A stretch of DNA of 64,000 nt, taken from positions 40,151 to 104,150 of the forward strand of contig JBKPDF010000025.1 of the NCBI GenBank assembly GCA_046727735.1, read 5' to 3'. The notes under the pieces are model-generated. The model was not told where the DNA came from. It saw only the letters and a list, made by a program, of their open reading frames with translations, and made no database searches. Both the position numbers and the translations under genes were made by a program. This DNA is from AP-16 sp046727735 (lineage in GTDB: Bacteria; Pseudomonadota; Alphaproteobacteria; Rhizobiales; Xanthobacteraceae). Shown one piece after another: positions 43,665-52,667 of this stretch; positions within the stretch are counted from its first letter, which is position 1; each line of letters starts with the position of its first letter.

Positions 43665-45398
43665 TCAACTCCCGCCCGCACGACCGGCCGGCGGATGCCG
43701 CTTGAGATAATCTTGTACGCCGTCGTCCACAGTCAAGTAGATGCGGTCTTCTCCTACCCGATCCAGGAGTCCACAGCGCCGGAACATCTGACGCACCGGA
43801 TCCTGAAGCTCGGCAAACATGATCTCCGTTTTGGTTTTTTCAGCCTCCGCGACCAAGCCCAACAACGTGTCCGTAGAAGAAAGATCAATTCCAAAATTTG
43901 CATGAAGATTGAGGAGTATCGCCTGGGGCGGAGTGCTGCCGGAGAGCAGAGTGCGTATTTCGTCGCGGAATCGAAGAGCGTTGGCAAAAAACAACGGCCC
44001 ATTCAGGCGCACGATCTCTAGGCCTGGAATAGGGCGCGCTTCGGGCGAGCGCCCCATGTTGTCGTAGGTATGCTCCCTGCCTGGTACTGGATACAGGCGG
44101 GAAACGGAAAGGTAACTGGCTCCCCAAATGAACCGAAGCAGAGAGAGCACCACTGCAATGCCCAGCCCGGGCAGGATCCCCACAGTGATAACACCGAGTA
44201 AGGCAAGCGTGGCTTGTCCGAACTCGCCGGAATGAAATTGATAAAAGCGCTTCAGCTCACCGACCCTCATCATCCGCGCCACCGCGTGGATGACGATCGC
44301 TCCTAAGATGGCCTCCGGTAGGTTGCGAAAAAGAGGCATCAGAGCGATCAGAGTGATCAACACCATGCTCGCTGCCACCAGTGCCGAGAGCTGGCTCTTA
44401 GCACCTGCCCGATCGTTGACCGCCGTTGACGACATGCTGAGGCCACTCACCAGCCCGCCCAGGCAGGCCGCGGCGCAGTTCGCGGCGCCCATGGCGATCA
44501 ATTCTTGGTCCGGGTCGATGTCGTATCCGTGTTTTCTAGCAACGGCATACCCCACACCGAAGTGCTCAGATAGGAGAAACAGGACGATTGCAAAGGCTCC
44601 CGGCAGCAGGTCCAGCACGTCATCCAAACTTACTTTCGGCAGGCTCACCGCAGGCAATCCCCCTTGCATGGCACCCACTATCTGCACGCCGTGTTCCTCG
44701 GAAAGTCGGAGAGTGGAAACCACCAGGATTCCGCCCGCCATGACCATCAGCGGTGCGGGAGCACGGGGGATGCGCGCCTCAAAGATGTATAACAGCGCCA
44801 GGGCCCCGGCCCCGATGGCGAAAGTCACCCAATTGGCCCCGCCGAGCTGCCCAATGAGATGCCAGAGTTGATAGATGGTTTCGCCGTGCAATCTGGGCAG
44901 TCCAAAGATCTTGGCGGCCTGGCTCACGGCGATGTGGATCGCCAGCCCGAAAATGAATCCGGTCATGACCGAGTGAGAAATGAACGCGGTGATGAATCCC
45001 AGGCGCAGCAACCCGCACAGCAGGAGGATGATGCCGACCATCAGGACCAGTAGAACGAGCAATTCCCCCAATTCATTGGGGTTGGTTACCAGAAATGGCG
45101 CGACGACCGCCGCCATCATAATGGAGGAGCCGGAGGTCGGAGCCGAGACCGCCTGGCGAGTGGTTCCCAATACGGCATAGACAACGAGGGAGCCCAAAAG
45201 CGTGTAGAACCCGGCCTGAAGCGGCGCCCCGGCCAAGCCGGCGTAAGCAATCGCTTCAGGAACCAAAATCCACCAGAGCGTGAGTCCGGCGATGACGTCG
45301 GCGGTCAGCCACCCGGGCTGATAGGTGGGCACCCATCCGAGCACGGGAAGAACCCGGGCAAACGCGTTCAGCCTCGGTGGTAGTTTCCCGAGCGGCAT
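43665..45398 (-). CDS. SulP-family anion transporter with STAS domain
   Basis: A 577-residue inner-membrane transporter with about 12-14 hydrophobic helices. The SulP signature region is WILVPEAIAYAGLAGAPLQAGFYT, and TTRQAVSAPTSGSSIM is the substrate loop. The last about 120 residues are a cytoplasmic STAS domain (IVRLNGPLFFANALRFRDEI, DLSSTDTLLGLV). Substrates may be sulfate, bicarbonate or another anion. It lies between the two copies of the duplication. A GTG three bases upstream is an alternative start. Confidence 0.94.
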   Translation of the reverse strand: MPLGKLPPRLNAFARVLPVLGWVPTYQPGWLTADVIAGLTLWWILVPEAIAYAGLAGAPLQAGFYTLLGSLVVYAVLGTTRQAVSAPTSGSSIMMAAVVAPFLVTNPNELGELLVLLVLMVGIILLLCGLLRLGFITAFISHSVMTGFIFGLAIHIAVSQAAKIFGLPRLHGETIYQLWHLIGQLGGANWVTFAIGAGALALLYIFEARIPRAPAPLMVMAGGILVVSTLRLSEEHGVQIVGAMQGGLPAVSLPKVSLDDVLDLLPGAFAIVLFLLSEHFGVGYAVARKHGYDIDPDQELIAMGAANCAAACLGGLVSGLSMSSTAVNDRAGAKSQLSALVAASMVLITLIALMPLFRNLPEAILGAIVIHAVARMMRVGELKRFYQFHSGEFGQATLALLGVITVGILPGLGIAVVLSLLRFIWGASYLSVSRLYPVPGREHTYDNMGRSPEARPIPGLEIVRLNGPLFFANALRFRDEIRTLLSGSTPPQAILLNLHANFGIDLSSTDTLLGLVAEAEKTKTEIMFAELQDPVRQMFRRCGLLDRVGEDRIYLTVDDGVQDYLKRHPPAGRAGGS

Positions 45399-45440
45399 CA
45401 CTCATCTAGTAGGAGAGATCACCCGAAAAGCATAGCCAAA

Positions 45441-46002
45441 ATTGGCTACTCGGATTGAAGTGCCACCGACGTACTCGGGCTCGCGGACGAGGTCTTCGAA
45501 TAGAGCACGTTACTTCCGCTTTCTGGCACGAGGCCGACCTCGGTGCATATCCGCTTTCATGTCGGCTCTTGGGGTGCAGCCGACATGGCAAATTTTTATC
45601 ACTACACCTCTAGTCATTTTTCGGTGTCGTCTGCGTGCGGTGCCGTAGTCCCGCGATTGCCCGCCAAAGCCCGCAAATGACGTTGCCAGCGTCGTCGCCA
45701 TGGTAACATCTTCCATGCAAAAGGGCCGCAACCGTCGAACTCAAACACCGATGAACGAAGCCTATCCGTTCCAAAGCTCGCAACACGAGCGGCAGCGGCT
45801 GATCGCGCAGGACGGCTTGCTCGCCCGATCGACGCAGCGGCTGTTCGAGAACGCCGGCATTTCTGCAGGCATGCACATCCTCGACATCGGCTCCGGCGCA
45901 GGCGACGTCGCGTTGCTGGCGGCGCGATTGGCGGGGCCGTGCGGCCGCGTCGTCGGCATCGACCGCGATCTGGCGCAAGTGACGTTCGCGGGACAACGCG
46001 CC
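45441..46002 (+). repeat. Direct segmental duplication, copy 2
   Basis: Matches 42326-42885. The hairpin arms CATGTCGGCT and AGCCGACATG (45558-45587) are identical to copy 1 while the loop is five bases longer. The spacer part 45399-45750 holds no other gene. Confidence 0.88.
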
Positions 46003-46578
46003 GCGGCGGCCGGTCTCGACAACGTGCGCTTCCTCGCCGGAGATTTCCGCGAGATCGAGCTTGGCGCCCCTGTCGATGCGATCGTCGGGCGGCTGGTGCT
46101 GATGTATGCCGAACATCCGCTCGACGCGCTGCGAGGCGTGTTGCGCAATCTCAAGCCGGGCGGTGTGATCGCTCTGCAGGGATCGGTCATCGACTACGGT
46201 GGGCCGGTCCTGATCGAGCCGGCCGATAGCCTCGCCGGAACGGTCGTGAAATGGTTCCGCGCCGGTTTCCAGCACGCGCGCGTGCAGGAGCGCATGGGCC
46301 TGCGGCTGTTCGGCCTGATGCGGGCGGCCGGACTCGATCCCTCGACCGAGATGGAAATGTCCGTCCCGGTCCAGCAGGGGCCGGACGGCGCGCTGTTTCC
46401 CATGCTGACCGCGCTGGTACGCTCGCAACTGCCGGCGATCGTCGCGAGCGGAATAGCGAGCGAGGCCGAGATCGACGTCGAGACCCTGGAGCAGCGATTG
46501 ATCGCCGACGCGCCTACGAGCGGCGTGATCGGCTATTTCAACTCCGGACACGTCGGTGTCTGGGCGCGCAAACCTTGA
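45751..46578 (+). CDS. Class I SAM-dependent methyltransferase (intact copy)
   Basis: A 275-residue protein beginning MNEAYPFQSSQHERQRL. Motif I is ILDIGSGAGDVALLAA, the acidic residue after strand 2 is in VVGIDRDLAQV, and motif III is RNLKPGGVIALQG. The C-terminal half resembles small-molecule methyltransferases acting on a hydrophobic substrate. An ATG at 45700 would add 17 basic residues. It is followed after 41 bases by the nitroreductase-like gene, probably the same operon. Confidence 0.92.
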   Translation: MNEAYPFQSSQHERQRLIAQDGLLARSTQRLFENAGISAGMHILDIGSGAGDVALLAARLAGPCGRVVGIDRDLAQVTFAGQRAAAAGLDNVRFLAGDFREIELGAPVDAIVGRLVLMYAEHPLDALRGVLRNLKPGGVIALQGSVIDYGGPVLIEPADSLAGTVVKWFRAGFQHARVQERMGLRLFGLMRAAGLDPSTEMEMSVPVQQGPDGALFPMLTALVRSQLPAIVASGIASEAEIDVETLEQRLIADAPTSGVIGYFNSGHVGVWARKP

Positions 46579-46619
46579 GGGAAACCGCGGCGGTCGGGCC
46601 GTTCGCGACAGGGCTCGCC

Positions 46620-47795
46620 ATGCGGCGAAGGGTTTTCTTGCAAACAGCGGCCGGCTTGGGCGCCGCGCTCTTCGGGGCAGGCGCCTGGTGGGCCGAGCGC
46701 GAAGGCGTATTCGCCGTGGGCGCGGGCGAAGCCTACGAGCCGTGGCGGAGCTGGCGCGCGGCACAAGGGCCGCAGGCACTCGTGGGCGCCGCCATCCTGG
46801 CCGCCAATCCACACAACACCCAGCCTTGGCTCTTCAGAATCTCCGACGCGCGGATCGAAATTTTCGCGGATACCGGCAGAAACCTCGGTACCTTCGATCC
46901 GTACTTGCGGGAGATGCACATCGGCCTCGGATGCGCCATCGAGAACCTGGTGATTGCCGCCGCGGCCCAGGGATACGCGCCGCATGTCAGCGTCGTGGAA
47001 GGAACGCTCGAACCGATCCCGCAACCGCCGCATCCAAGTCTCGTCGCGACAATCGAACTTGTGCCGGGACCACCCAGCGAGGACGAGCTTTACGAATCGA
47101 TCCCGCGGCGCCACACGAACCGCGCTGCCTATGAGCGCGGGCGGGAAATTCCACGCTCTCTGCTCGATTCGCTGCTGGCGGTAGCCGGCCAAAGCTCGCC
47201 GGTGAAAATCCTGCTGTTCACCGCAGACCCCGAGCGCAGGGCGCTCGGCGACCTGATGATCGGGGCGACCGAGACGATCATTGCCGACAAGACGATGGTG
47301 GACGACAGCCAGCGCTGGTTCCGGCAGCGCTGGGCGGACGTGCAAAAATTCCGCGACGGCCCGACGCTCGATGCCGCCGGCCTGTCGCCGGCGATGGCGG
47401 CGCTCGCAAAGATCGCGCCGGCTCCGTCGCCGGAACAAAATCACCGCTATTGGCTCGACGCGACGCGCGAAGTGCAGGTGCCGTCGGCGCCCGTGCTCGG
47501 GCTGATCGTGGTTCCCTCGCTCTACGATCGCCCGCAAGCAATCGCCGCCGGGCGCGCCTGGCAGCGCATGCACCTGTTGGCAACCGCGCGCGGCCTTGCC
47601 ATGCAGCCGATCAACCAGCCGGTCGAGCTCGTCGACCGCCAGCGGCAGCTTGGACGAGAGCCGCGGTCGGCGCGGGCATTGGCCGGTCTGCTCCCGGAGG
47701 CCGCCTTGAAGCCGACCTTTGCATTCCGGCTCGGGTTTCCGACCCGCGAAGTGCCGCCGAGCCCGCGCCGCCCCGTTGGCGCGGTGCTCGTTTGA
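46620..47795 (+). CDS. Acg-like nitroreductase-family protein with Tat-type signal
   Basis: A 391-residue protein. The N-terminus MRRRVFLQTAAGLGAALFGAG has a twin-arginine-like motif. The body shows two nitroreductase half-domains as in Acg: ILAANPHNTQPWLFRI (FMN contact), SIPRRHTNRAAYERG, and near the end MHLLATARGLAMQPINQPVEL. Acg-type proteins bind flavin but may lack reductase activity. Probably co-transcribed with the methyltransferase. Confidence 0.88.
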   Translation: MRRRVFLQTAAGLGAALFGAGAWWAEREGVFAVGAGEAYEPWRSWRAAQGPQALVGAAILAANPHNTQPWLFRISDARIEIFADTGRNLGTFDPYLREMHIGLGCAIENLVIAAAAQGYAPHVSVVEGTLEPIPQPPHPSLVATIELVPGPPSEDELYESIPRRHTNRAAYERGREIPRSLLDSLLAVAGQSSPVKILLFTADPERRALGDLMIGATETIIADKTMVDDSQRWFRQRWADVQKFRDGPTLDAAGLSPAMAALAKIAPAPSPEQNHRYWLDATREVQVPSAPVLGLIVVPSLYDRPQAIAAGRAWQRMHLLATARGLAMQPINQPVELVDRQRQLGREPRSARALAGLLPEAALKPTFAFRLGFPTREVPPSPRRPVGAVLV

Positions 47796-47878
47796 GCGCG
47801 GGACGCAAACTCGATTCCACGCACCGCAGTCGCGGGCACCGACGCAACAAAGTCCCGCACCACACGCAACGAGCCATG

Positions 47879-48610
47879 TCACTGCAGCTCGGCGGCGACG
47901 GCGCCGTTGAGCAATTGCTCGAGCCGCGCCAGCGCCCGCGTGATGGTCGCGCCGTCGAGGACCCGATGATCGTAGGCGGCGCGAACCGCGACGACGCCGT
48001 CCTCGGACATTCTTCCGTAGTAAAGCGTGACGGTCGCCGGGAACAGCGGCCGTAGCGATTCCGTGCCGAGCGGCGATAGATCCGTCAGGCAGAACGTCCC
48101 GAAAAATCTCGGCCGTTGCCGCCCGATGTTGAGCCCGAGCCACATCAGCGCCCGCCGGAGCAGCAACGGCAGCCGTGCAATGAGCAAGGCACGGCGGAAA
48201 TCCTTGACGTCCTCGATCGGCGCGGTGCGGGCAAGATCGATCGCCGCGTCGATGCTCGCGATCGCCAGCTCTGCCGGATGTCCGACGCGCATCACGAGCA
48301 CGGCGGGCTCCTCGCCGATCGCGCGCTCGACGGTGAGCGCGGCGACGCTGTGCGGATACTCGTACAGATGCGGCCACGGCAGCTTGACGTAGGCGCGGCG
48401 CAGCTCCGGAAGCTCCTGCGCAACGAGCGCGAAGCCCTTGACAAACAGCGCGACCCAGGACGGCCGGACCGGGCGGGCTGTCCGCGCGGCTTTGAGCGCG
48501 CCGAGATGCATTTGGCGCTGCACCGGCAGGATCGGCATTTTCGCGGCGAACGACAGCAGATCCGAGACGAGCCGCCTCGGCAGCGACAGCGGAATCGGTC
48601 GTCCGCGCAT
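47879..48610 (-). CDS. Stand-alone E2-type acyltransferase domain
   Basis: A 243-residue protein corresponding to the catalytic domain of 2-oxo acid dehydrogenase E2 subunits. VRPSWVALFVKGFALVAQELPELRRAYVKLP is the early block, and the C-terminal AAYDHRVLDGATITRAL has the catalytic H and DG of the CAT-like fold. There is no lipoyl or E1/E3-binding domain. Acyl donor and acceptor are unknown. It is next to a membrane methyltransferase on the same strand (66-base gap). Confidence 0.85.
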   Translation of the reverse strand: MRGRPIPLSLPRRLVSDLLSFAAKMPILPVQRQMHLGALKAARTARPVRPSWVALFVKGFALVAQELPELRRAYVKLPWPHLYEYPHSVAALTVERAIGEEPAVLVMRVGHPAELAIASIDAAIDLARTAPIEDVKDFRRALLIARLPLLLRRALMWLGLNIGRQRPRFFGTFCLTDLSPLGTESLRPLFPATVTLYYGRMSEDGVVAVRAAYDHRVLDGATITRALARLEQLLNGAVAAELQ

Positions 48611-48676
48611 GCGATGCTCCGTCGCTCGATTGGCGAAAGGAAGATACTCGAAGCGGGGCGGTTCTGTCCGTGCGGA

Positions 48677-49261
48677 CTAGCAGACCCAGGGGATGATGCG
48701 CCAGGTGCGGGCCATGTAGGCGCGGTATTCGTCGCCGAAAGTCTCGATCATGAGCCGTTCTTCCCGCCCGACGCGAAGGAAATAGAGCGTGCCGAAGCCC
48801 ATCAGCCCCGAGAGCCCGGCGATCCAATTGGGCAGCAGCAGCGCCTGGGCGAGCGCCCACAGCCAGAATGCAGTGTACATCGGGTGGCGCACGCGCCGAT
48901 AAACGCCCTCGGTCACCAGCCTGTGGCTCTCGCGCACGTCGAGTGAGACCGACCAGTTGCGGCCCAGCGCCTCGTGCGTGCAGTAGAACATCACGAGCGC
49001 GCCGGCGGCGATCAGCATGCCGAGCGCGGCCTCGACCGGGGCGAATGCACGCGCGGCGAAGCGCGGAAAACCGGTGGTGACGTAAAGCGCCGGCAGCAGG
49101 ATCAGGCCGAGAAACGCGATCGCGAGCAGCGCCAACTCGCGGGGGCCGCGCCCGGTGCGCGCAATCGGCGTGCGGCGCGAACGACGCGCATGCTCCCAGC
49201 GGATGATGTACCAGCCGACCGGAAGCAGCAAAAACGCCGCCTTGCCATAGATCGGATCCAT
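48677..49261 (-). CDS. Isoprenylcysteine methyltransferase-like membrane protein
   Basis: A 194-residue membrane protein with five hydrophobic segments. The conserved end is HRLVTEGVYRRVRHPMYTAFWLW, followed by EERLMIETFGDEYRAYMARTW, the ICMT/PEMT signature. It is the second such protein in the window (compare 13794-14357), and sequence differences show they are not recent copies. Methyl acceptor unknown. Confidence 0.9.
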   Translation of the reverse strand: MDPIYGKAAFLLLPVGWYIIRWEHARRSRRTPIARTGRGPRELALLAIAFLGLILLPALYVTTGFPRFAARAFAPVEAALGMLIAAGALVMFYCTHEALGRNWSVSLDVRESHRLVTEGVYRRVRHPMYTAFWLWALAQALLLPNWIAGLSGLMGFGTLYFLRVGREERLMIETFGDEYRAYMARTWRIIPWVC

Positions 49262-49463
49262 CGCGGGAAACTAGCGTGGACGCGTTACATGCACGATAGC
49301 CGATCTGCATGTCTCGGAATTGTTTCACGTGCGCCATCGATCCGAAACGACCCCTCACCCGTTGGGTGAGGGGTTCAATGCATGCCTGCGACCGGCCGTG
49401 CCGGTCGATTGCTTGCCTGTCCAGGGCGGGCGACGATGCGGGGTCGAATCGTGAAGGTCACGC

Positions 49464-51560
49464 ATGCGCCCGAGCGCGCTCAACCCGCTGTTCGCTTCGG
49501 TAACGACGCTCGCCGGCATCGGCCGGCGGCTCGAGAAGCTTTATGCCAAGCTGCTCGACCGCCCCGCCCCGCGCCTCATCGATCTCGTGTTTCACCTCCC
49601 GACCGGCGCCGTCGATCGCCGCGCACGCCCCAAGCTGCGGGACGTCGTCCCGGGCACGCTCGTCACCGTGAAAGTGCGGATCGAACGACATCGGCCGCCG
49701 CCGCCGCACCGCTACCGCACGCCGTACCTGATCTACGCCACCGACGACACGGGCGACCTCGTCATCACCTATTTCAATGCGCAAAAGAACTATCTGCAGA
49801 AGCTCTTGCCGGTCGGCGAGGTGCGCTACCTCTCCGGCACGACCGGCCTCTATGACGGCATGCTGCAGATGGTGCATCCGGACCGCGTCGTCGACGAGGC
49901 CGGCCTCGCCGGCTTGCCGCGCATCGAGGCGATCTATCCGCTGACCGAGGGTCTCGCGCACAACCAGGTCTTTCGCGCGATCGATGCCGCCCTCGCGAAG
50001 CTCCCGGCTTTGCCCGAATGGCAGGACGAGGCGTGGCTCGCGAAACAGCAATGGCCGCCGTTCGCGCAAGCCTTGCATCGCGTGCACCGGCCGGCCGAAC
50101 CCAGCGGCGTCGTGCCGGAGACGGCGCATTGGTCGCGGCTCGCCTATGACGAGCTCCTCGCCGGCCAATTGGCGCTGGCGCTCACCCGCGCGCACATGCG
50201 CCGGCAGGGCGGACGCGCGCACGCGAGCGCAGGGCGATTGCGCGAAAAGATCGCGAGCGCCCTGCCCTATCGGCTCACCCCGTCGCAGCGCCGCGCGGCA
50301 GAGGAAATCGCCGCCGATCTCGCCAAGCCGCAGCGCATGGTGCGCCTGCTGCAGGGCGACGTCGGGTCCGGCAAAACCGTGGTCGCCCTGATCGCGGCGG
50401 CGCACGTGATCGAAGCCGGCAGACAGGCGGCGCTGATGGCGCCGACCGAGATTCTTGCGCGCCAGCATCTCCATACGATTGCGCCGCTCGCGGAAGCCGC
50501 CGGCATCCGCGTCGCGATCCTCACCGGCCGCGAGCGCGGCCGCGAGCGAACGCGGGTGCTCGAGGGGCTCGCGGCGGGCGAGCTCGATCTCTTGGTCGGC
50601 ACCCATGCGCTGTTCCAGGAGGAGGTCGCCTTCCACGATCTCGCGCTCGCGATCGTCGACGAGCAGCACCGGTTCGGCGTGCACCAGCGCCTGGCGTTGT
50701 CCCGAAAGGGCGAAGCGGTCGACGTCCTCGTGCTCACGGCGACACCGATCCCGCGTACACTGGTGCTGACCTATTTCGGCGACATGGACGTCTCGCAATT
50801 GCGCGAGAAGCCGGCCGGCCGGCAGCCGATCGACACCCGCACCGTTCCGCTCGGGCGCCTCAACGAGACCATCATCGCGGTCGGCCGCGCGCTCGAGCGC
50901 GGCGAGCGGGTCTATTGGGTGTGCCCGCTGGTCGAGGAATCCGAGGCGGTCGACCTTGCCGCCGCCGAGCAGCGCTTCCGCGAGCTCCAGCAACGCTTCG
51001 GCGATGTGGCCGATCTCGTGCACGGCCGGCTCAAGGGCGCGGAGAAAGACGCCGCCATGGCCCGGTTTGCCACTGGCGAAACGCGGCTTTTGGTCGCGAC
51101 CACCGTCATCGAGGTCGGGGTCGACGTGCCGGAGGCGACCGTGATGGTGATCGAGCATGCCGAGCGGTTCGGGCTCGCGCAGCTGCACCAGCTGCGCGGC
51201 CGGATCGGCCGCGGCACGCGGCCCTCGACTTGCCTCCTGCTCTACAAGGCGCCGCTCGGCGAGACCGCGAAAGCGCGGCTCGCGATTCTGCGTGAGACCG
51301 AGGACGGCTTCCGCATCGCGGAAGAGGATTTGCGGCTGCGCGGGGAAGGCGACGTGCTCGGCACGCGACAGAGCGGCATGCCGGGATTCCGCGTGGCGCG
51401 GCTCGAAGTGCACGGGCCGCTGCTCGAGCCGGCGCGCAAGGACGCGCAGCTCGTGATCTCGCGCGACCCCCGGCTCGAAACGCCGCGCGGCGAGGCGCTG
51501 CGGGCGCTGCTTTACCTCTTCGAGCGCGACGAGGCGATCCGGCTGCTCAGGGCGGGATGA
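49464..51560 (+). CDS. recG: ATP-dependent DNA helicase RecG
   Basis: A 698-residue helicase that reverses stalled forks and processes Holliday and R-loop structures. The N-terminal wedge/OB domain includes RLIDLVFHLPTGAVDRR and TGDLVITYFNAQKNYLQKLL. The helicase core has Walker A GDVGSGKTVVAL (about residue 300), DEQH box IVDEQHRFGVHQRLAL (about 397), motif III TATPIPRTL and motif VI QLRGRIGRG. Full length. In relatives it is divergent from sdhE-mfd, from which it is here separated by the accessory block. Confidence 0.98.
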   Translation: MRPSALNPLFASVTTLAGIGRRLEKLYAKLLDRPAPRLIDLVFHLPTGAVDRRARPKLRDVVPGTLVTVKVRIERHRPPPPHRYRTPYLIYATDDTGDLVITYFNAQKNYLQKLLPVGEVRYLSGTTGLYDGMLQMVHPDRVVDEAGLAGLPRIEAIYPLTEGLAHNQVFRAIDAALAKLPALPEWQDEAWLAKQQWPPFAQALHRVHRPAEPSGVVPETAHWSRLAYDELLAGQLALALTRAHMRRQGGRAHASAGRLREKIASALPYRLTPSQRRAAEEIAADLAKPQRMVRLLQGDVGSGKTVVALIAAAHVIEAGRQAALMAPTEILARQHLHTIAPLAEAAGIRVAILTGRERGRERTRVLEGLAAGELDLLVGTHALFQEEVAFHDLALAIVDEQHRFGVHQRLALSRKGEAVDVLVLTATPIPRTLVLTYFGDMDVSQLREKPAGRQPIDTRTVPLGRLNETIIAVGRALERGERVYWVCPLVEESEAVDLAAAEQRFRELQQRFGDVADLVHGRLKGAEKDAAMARFATGETRLLVATTVIEVGVDVPEATVMVIEHAERFGLAQLHQLRGRIGRGTRPSTCLLLYKAPLGETAKARLAILRETEDGFRIAEEDLRLRGEGDVLGTRQSGMPGFRVARLEVHGPLLEPARKDAQLVISRDPRLETPRGEALRALLYLFERDEAIRLLRAG

Positions 51561-51650
51561 ATCCCTCCCCTTCAGGGGAGGGTCGCGCGCGCAGCGCGCG
51601 GGGTGCACTGCGTCCGGCGACCTCCCCTCCGGGGAGGTACAAGAGGGCCG
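51561..51650. repeat. Interspersed palindromic element, family B
   Basis: CCCTCCCCTTCAGGGGAGGGTCG, then GCGCGCAGCGCGCGGGGTG and a closing ACCTCCCCTCCGGGGAGGT. It fills the space between convergent recG and DUF502 genes and may act as a two-way terminator. Compare 20328 and 52485. Confidence 0.82.
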
Positions 51651-52439
51651 TCACTTGACTGCGGCTTCGGCCCGGCTCGCCTGCGCGACACGCGCGGTTT
51701 CGGCGAGCGCCGCGACGTTTCGCTGCGCGTCGGTGGCACTGCCCGCACCCGCTCCGCCGGGCTGGATCATACCGGCGGTCATGATCAGCTTCGCGGCTTC
51801 TTCCACCGGAATGTCGAGCTCGATGATCCCGCTCCGAGGCACGTAGAAGAAAAAGCCCGTGGTCGGGTTGGGCGTGCACGGCATGAATACCGAGACGTGC
51901 TCCTCTTGCGTGGGCAAGCGCGCGGTGATGTCGGAACCCGGGGGGGTTGACAGAAACACCAGCGACCACATGCCGGGCGCAGGGAATTCCACGAGCCCGA
52001 CCGTGCGGAAGGTCGAGGCCGATTTCGAGAACAGCGTCTCGAACACCTGCTTCAGCCCGCGATAGATCGGGCGGACCACCGGCATGCGCCCGAGCAGGTT
52101 TTCGCCGATCTCGACGAACTTGCGGCCGACGAAATTGGCGGTGAAGAACCCGAGCAGCGTGAGCGCGATGAAAGCGATGATCAGGCCGAGGCCGGGAATT
52201 TTTACCGGCAGATAGGTCTCCGGCCTGACCGCCACTGGAAACAACGGCCGGACCAGGTCGTCCACCCAGGTGACGAATGCCCAGGTGAGATAGATCGTGA
52301 TCGCGACCGGCCCCGCGACGATGAGCCCGGTGAGAAAATAATTGCGGATGCGGCCCGCGAGGCCGGACGACGCCGCAGGCTCGGGATGGGCCGGCGCCAA
52401 TGCTGCCTCGACGTGTTTGAGCTCGGAACGTTCAGTCAT
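51651..52439 (-). CDS. DUF502-family membrane protein
   Basis: A 262-residue protein from the ATG at 52439. Two hydrophobic helices (YFLTGLIVAGPVAITIYLTW, GLIIAFIALTLLGFFTANFVG) bracket a short loop, and the soluble part has VVRPIYRGLKQVFETLF, FPAPGMWSLVFLS, VFMPCTPNPTTGFFFYVP, all DUF502 hallmarks. Function unknown. Position between glmS and recG is the usual one in relatives. Confidence 0.92.
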   Translation of the reverse strand: MTERSELKHVEAALAPAHPEPAASSGLAGRIRNYFLTGLIVAGPVAITIYLTWAFVTWVDDLVRPLFPVAVRPETYLPVKIPGLGLIIAFIALTLLGFFTANFVGRKFVEIGENLLGRMPVVRPIYRGLKQVFETLFSKSASTFRTVGLVEFPAPGMWSLVFLSTPPGSDITARLPTQEEHVSVFMPCTPNPTTGFFFYVPRSGIIELDIPVEEAAKLIMTAGMIQPGGAGAGSATDAQRNVAALAETARVAQASRAEAAVK

Positions 52440-52484
52440 CTCGCCACAGGCTGCTGGTTGAACGCTGCTTAGCCGCTTGCTCGG

Positions 52485-52580
52485 AACACCTCCCCCTGAA
52501 GGGGGGAGGTCGACCGCGCAGCGGCCGGGAGGGGGTTGCGATCCCCTCCCCATCCCTCCCCTTTTCAAGGGGAGGGAGGA
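52485..52580. repeat. Interspersed palindromic element, family B
   Basis: ACCTCCCCCTGAAGGGGGGAGGT is followed by CGACCGCGCAGCGGCCGGGA and a closing CTCCCCTTTTCAAGGGGAGGG. Third copy of the family seen at 20328 and 51561; the last hairpin is followed by GGAGATTGC rather than a T run. Confidence 0.82.
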
Positions 52581-52667
52581 GATTGCGGCTCGCTCGGCGC
52601 AAACGTGTTCGCCGGGCCGGCTCCCCGCCTAGATGAAGGCGTCAAGCACCCGGCGTCACCGCGCCGC

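Noticed and set aside
46533..49358. A 941-residue minus-strand open frame
   Set aside because: It is antisense to the nitroreductase-like gene and out of frame with the E2-type and ICMT-like genes. Its translation is Arg/Ala-rich without domains, a GC-skew artefact.
49440..49460. A GGGGTCGAATCG string resembling a tRNA T-arm
   Set aside because: No acceptor or anticodon stem can be built around it; it is part of the recG leader.
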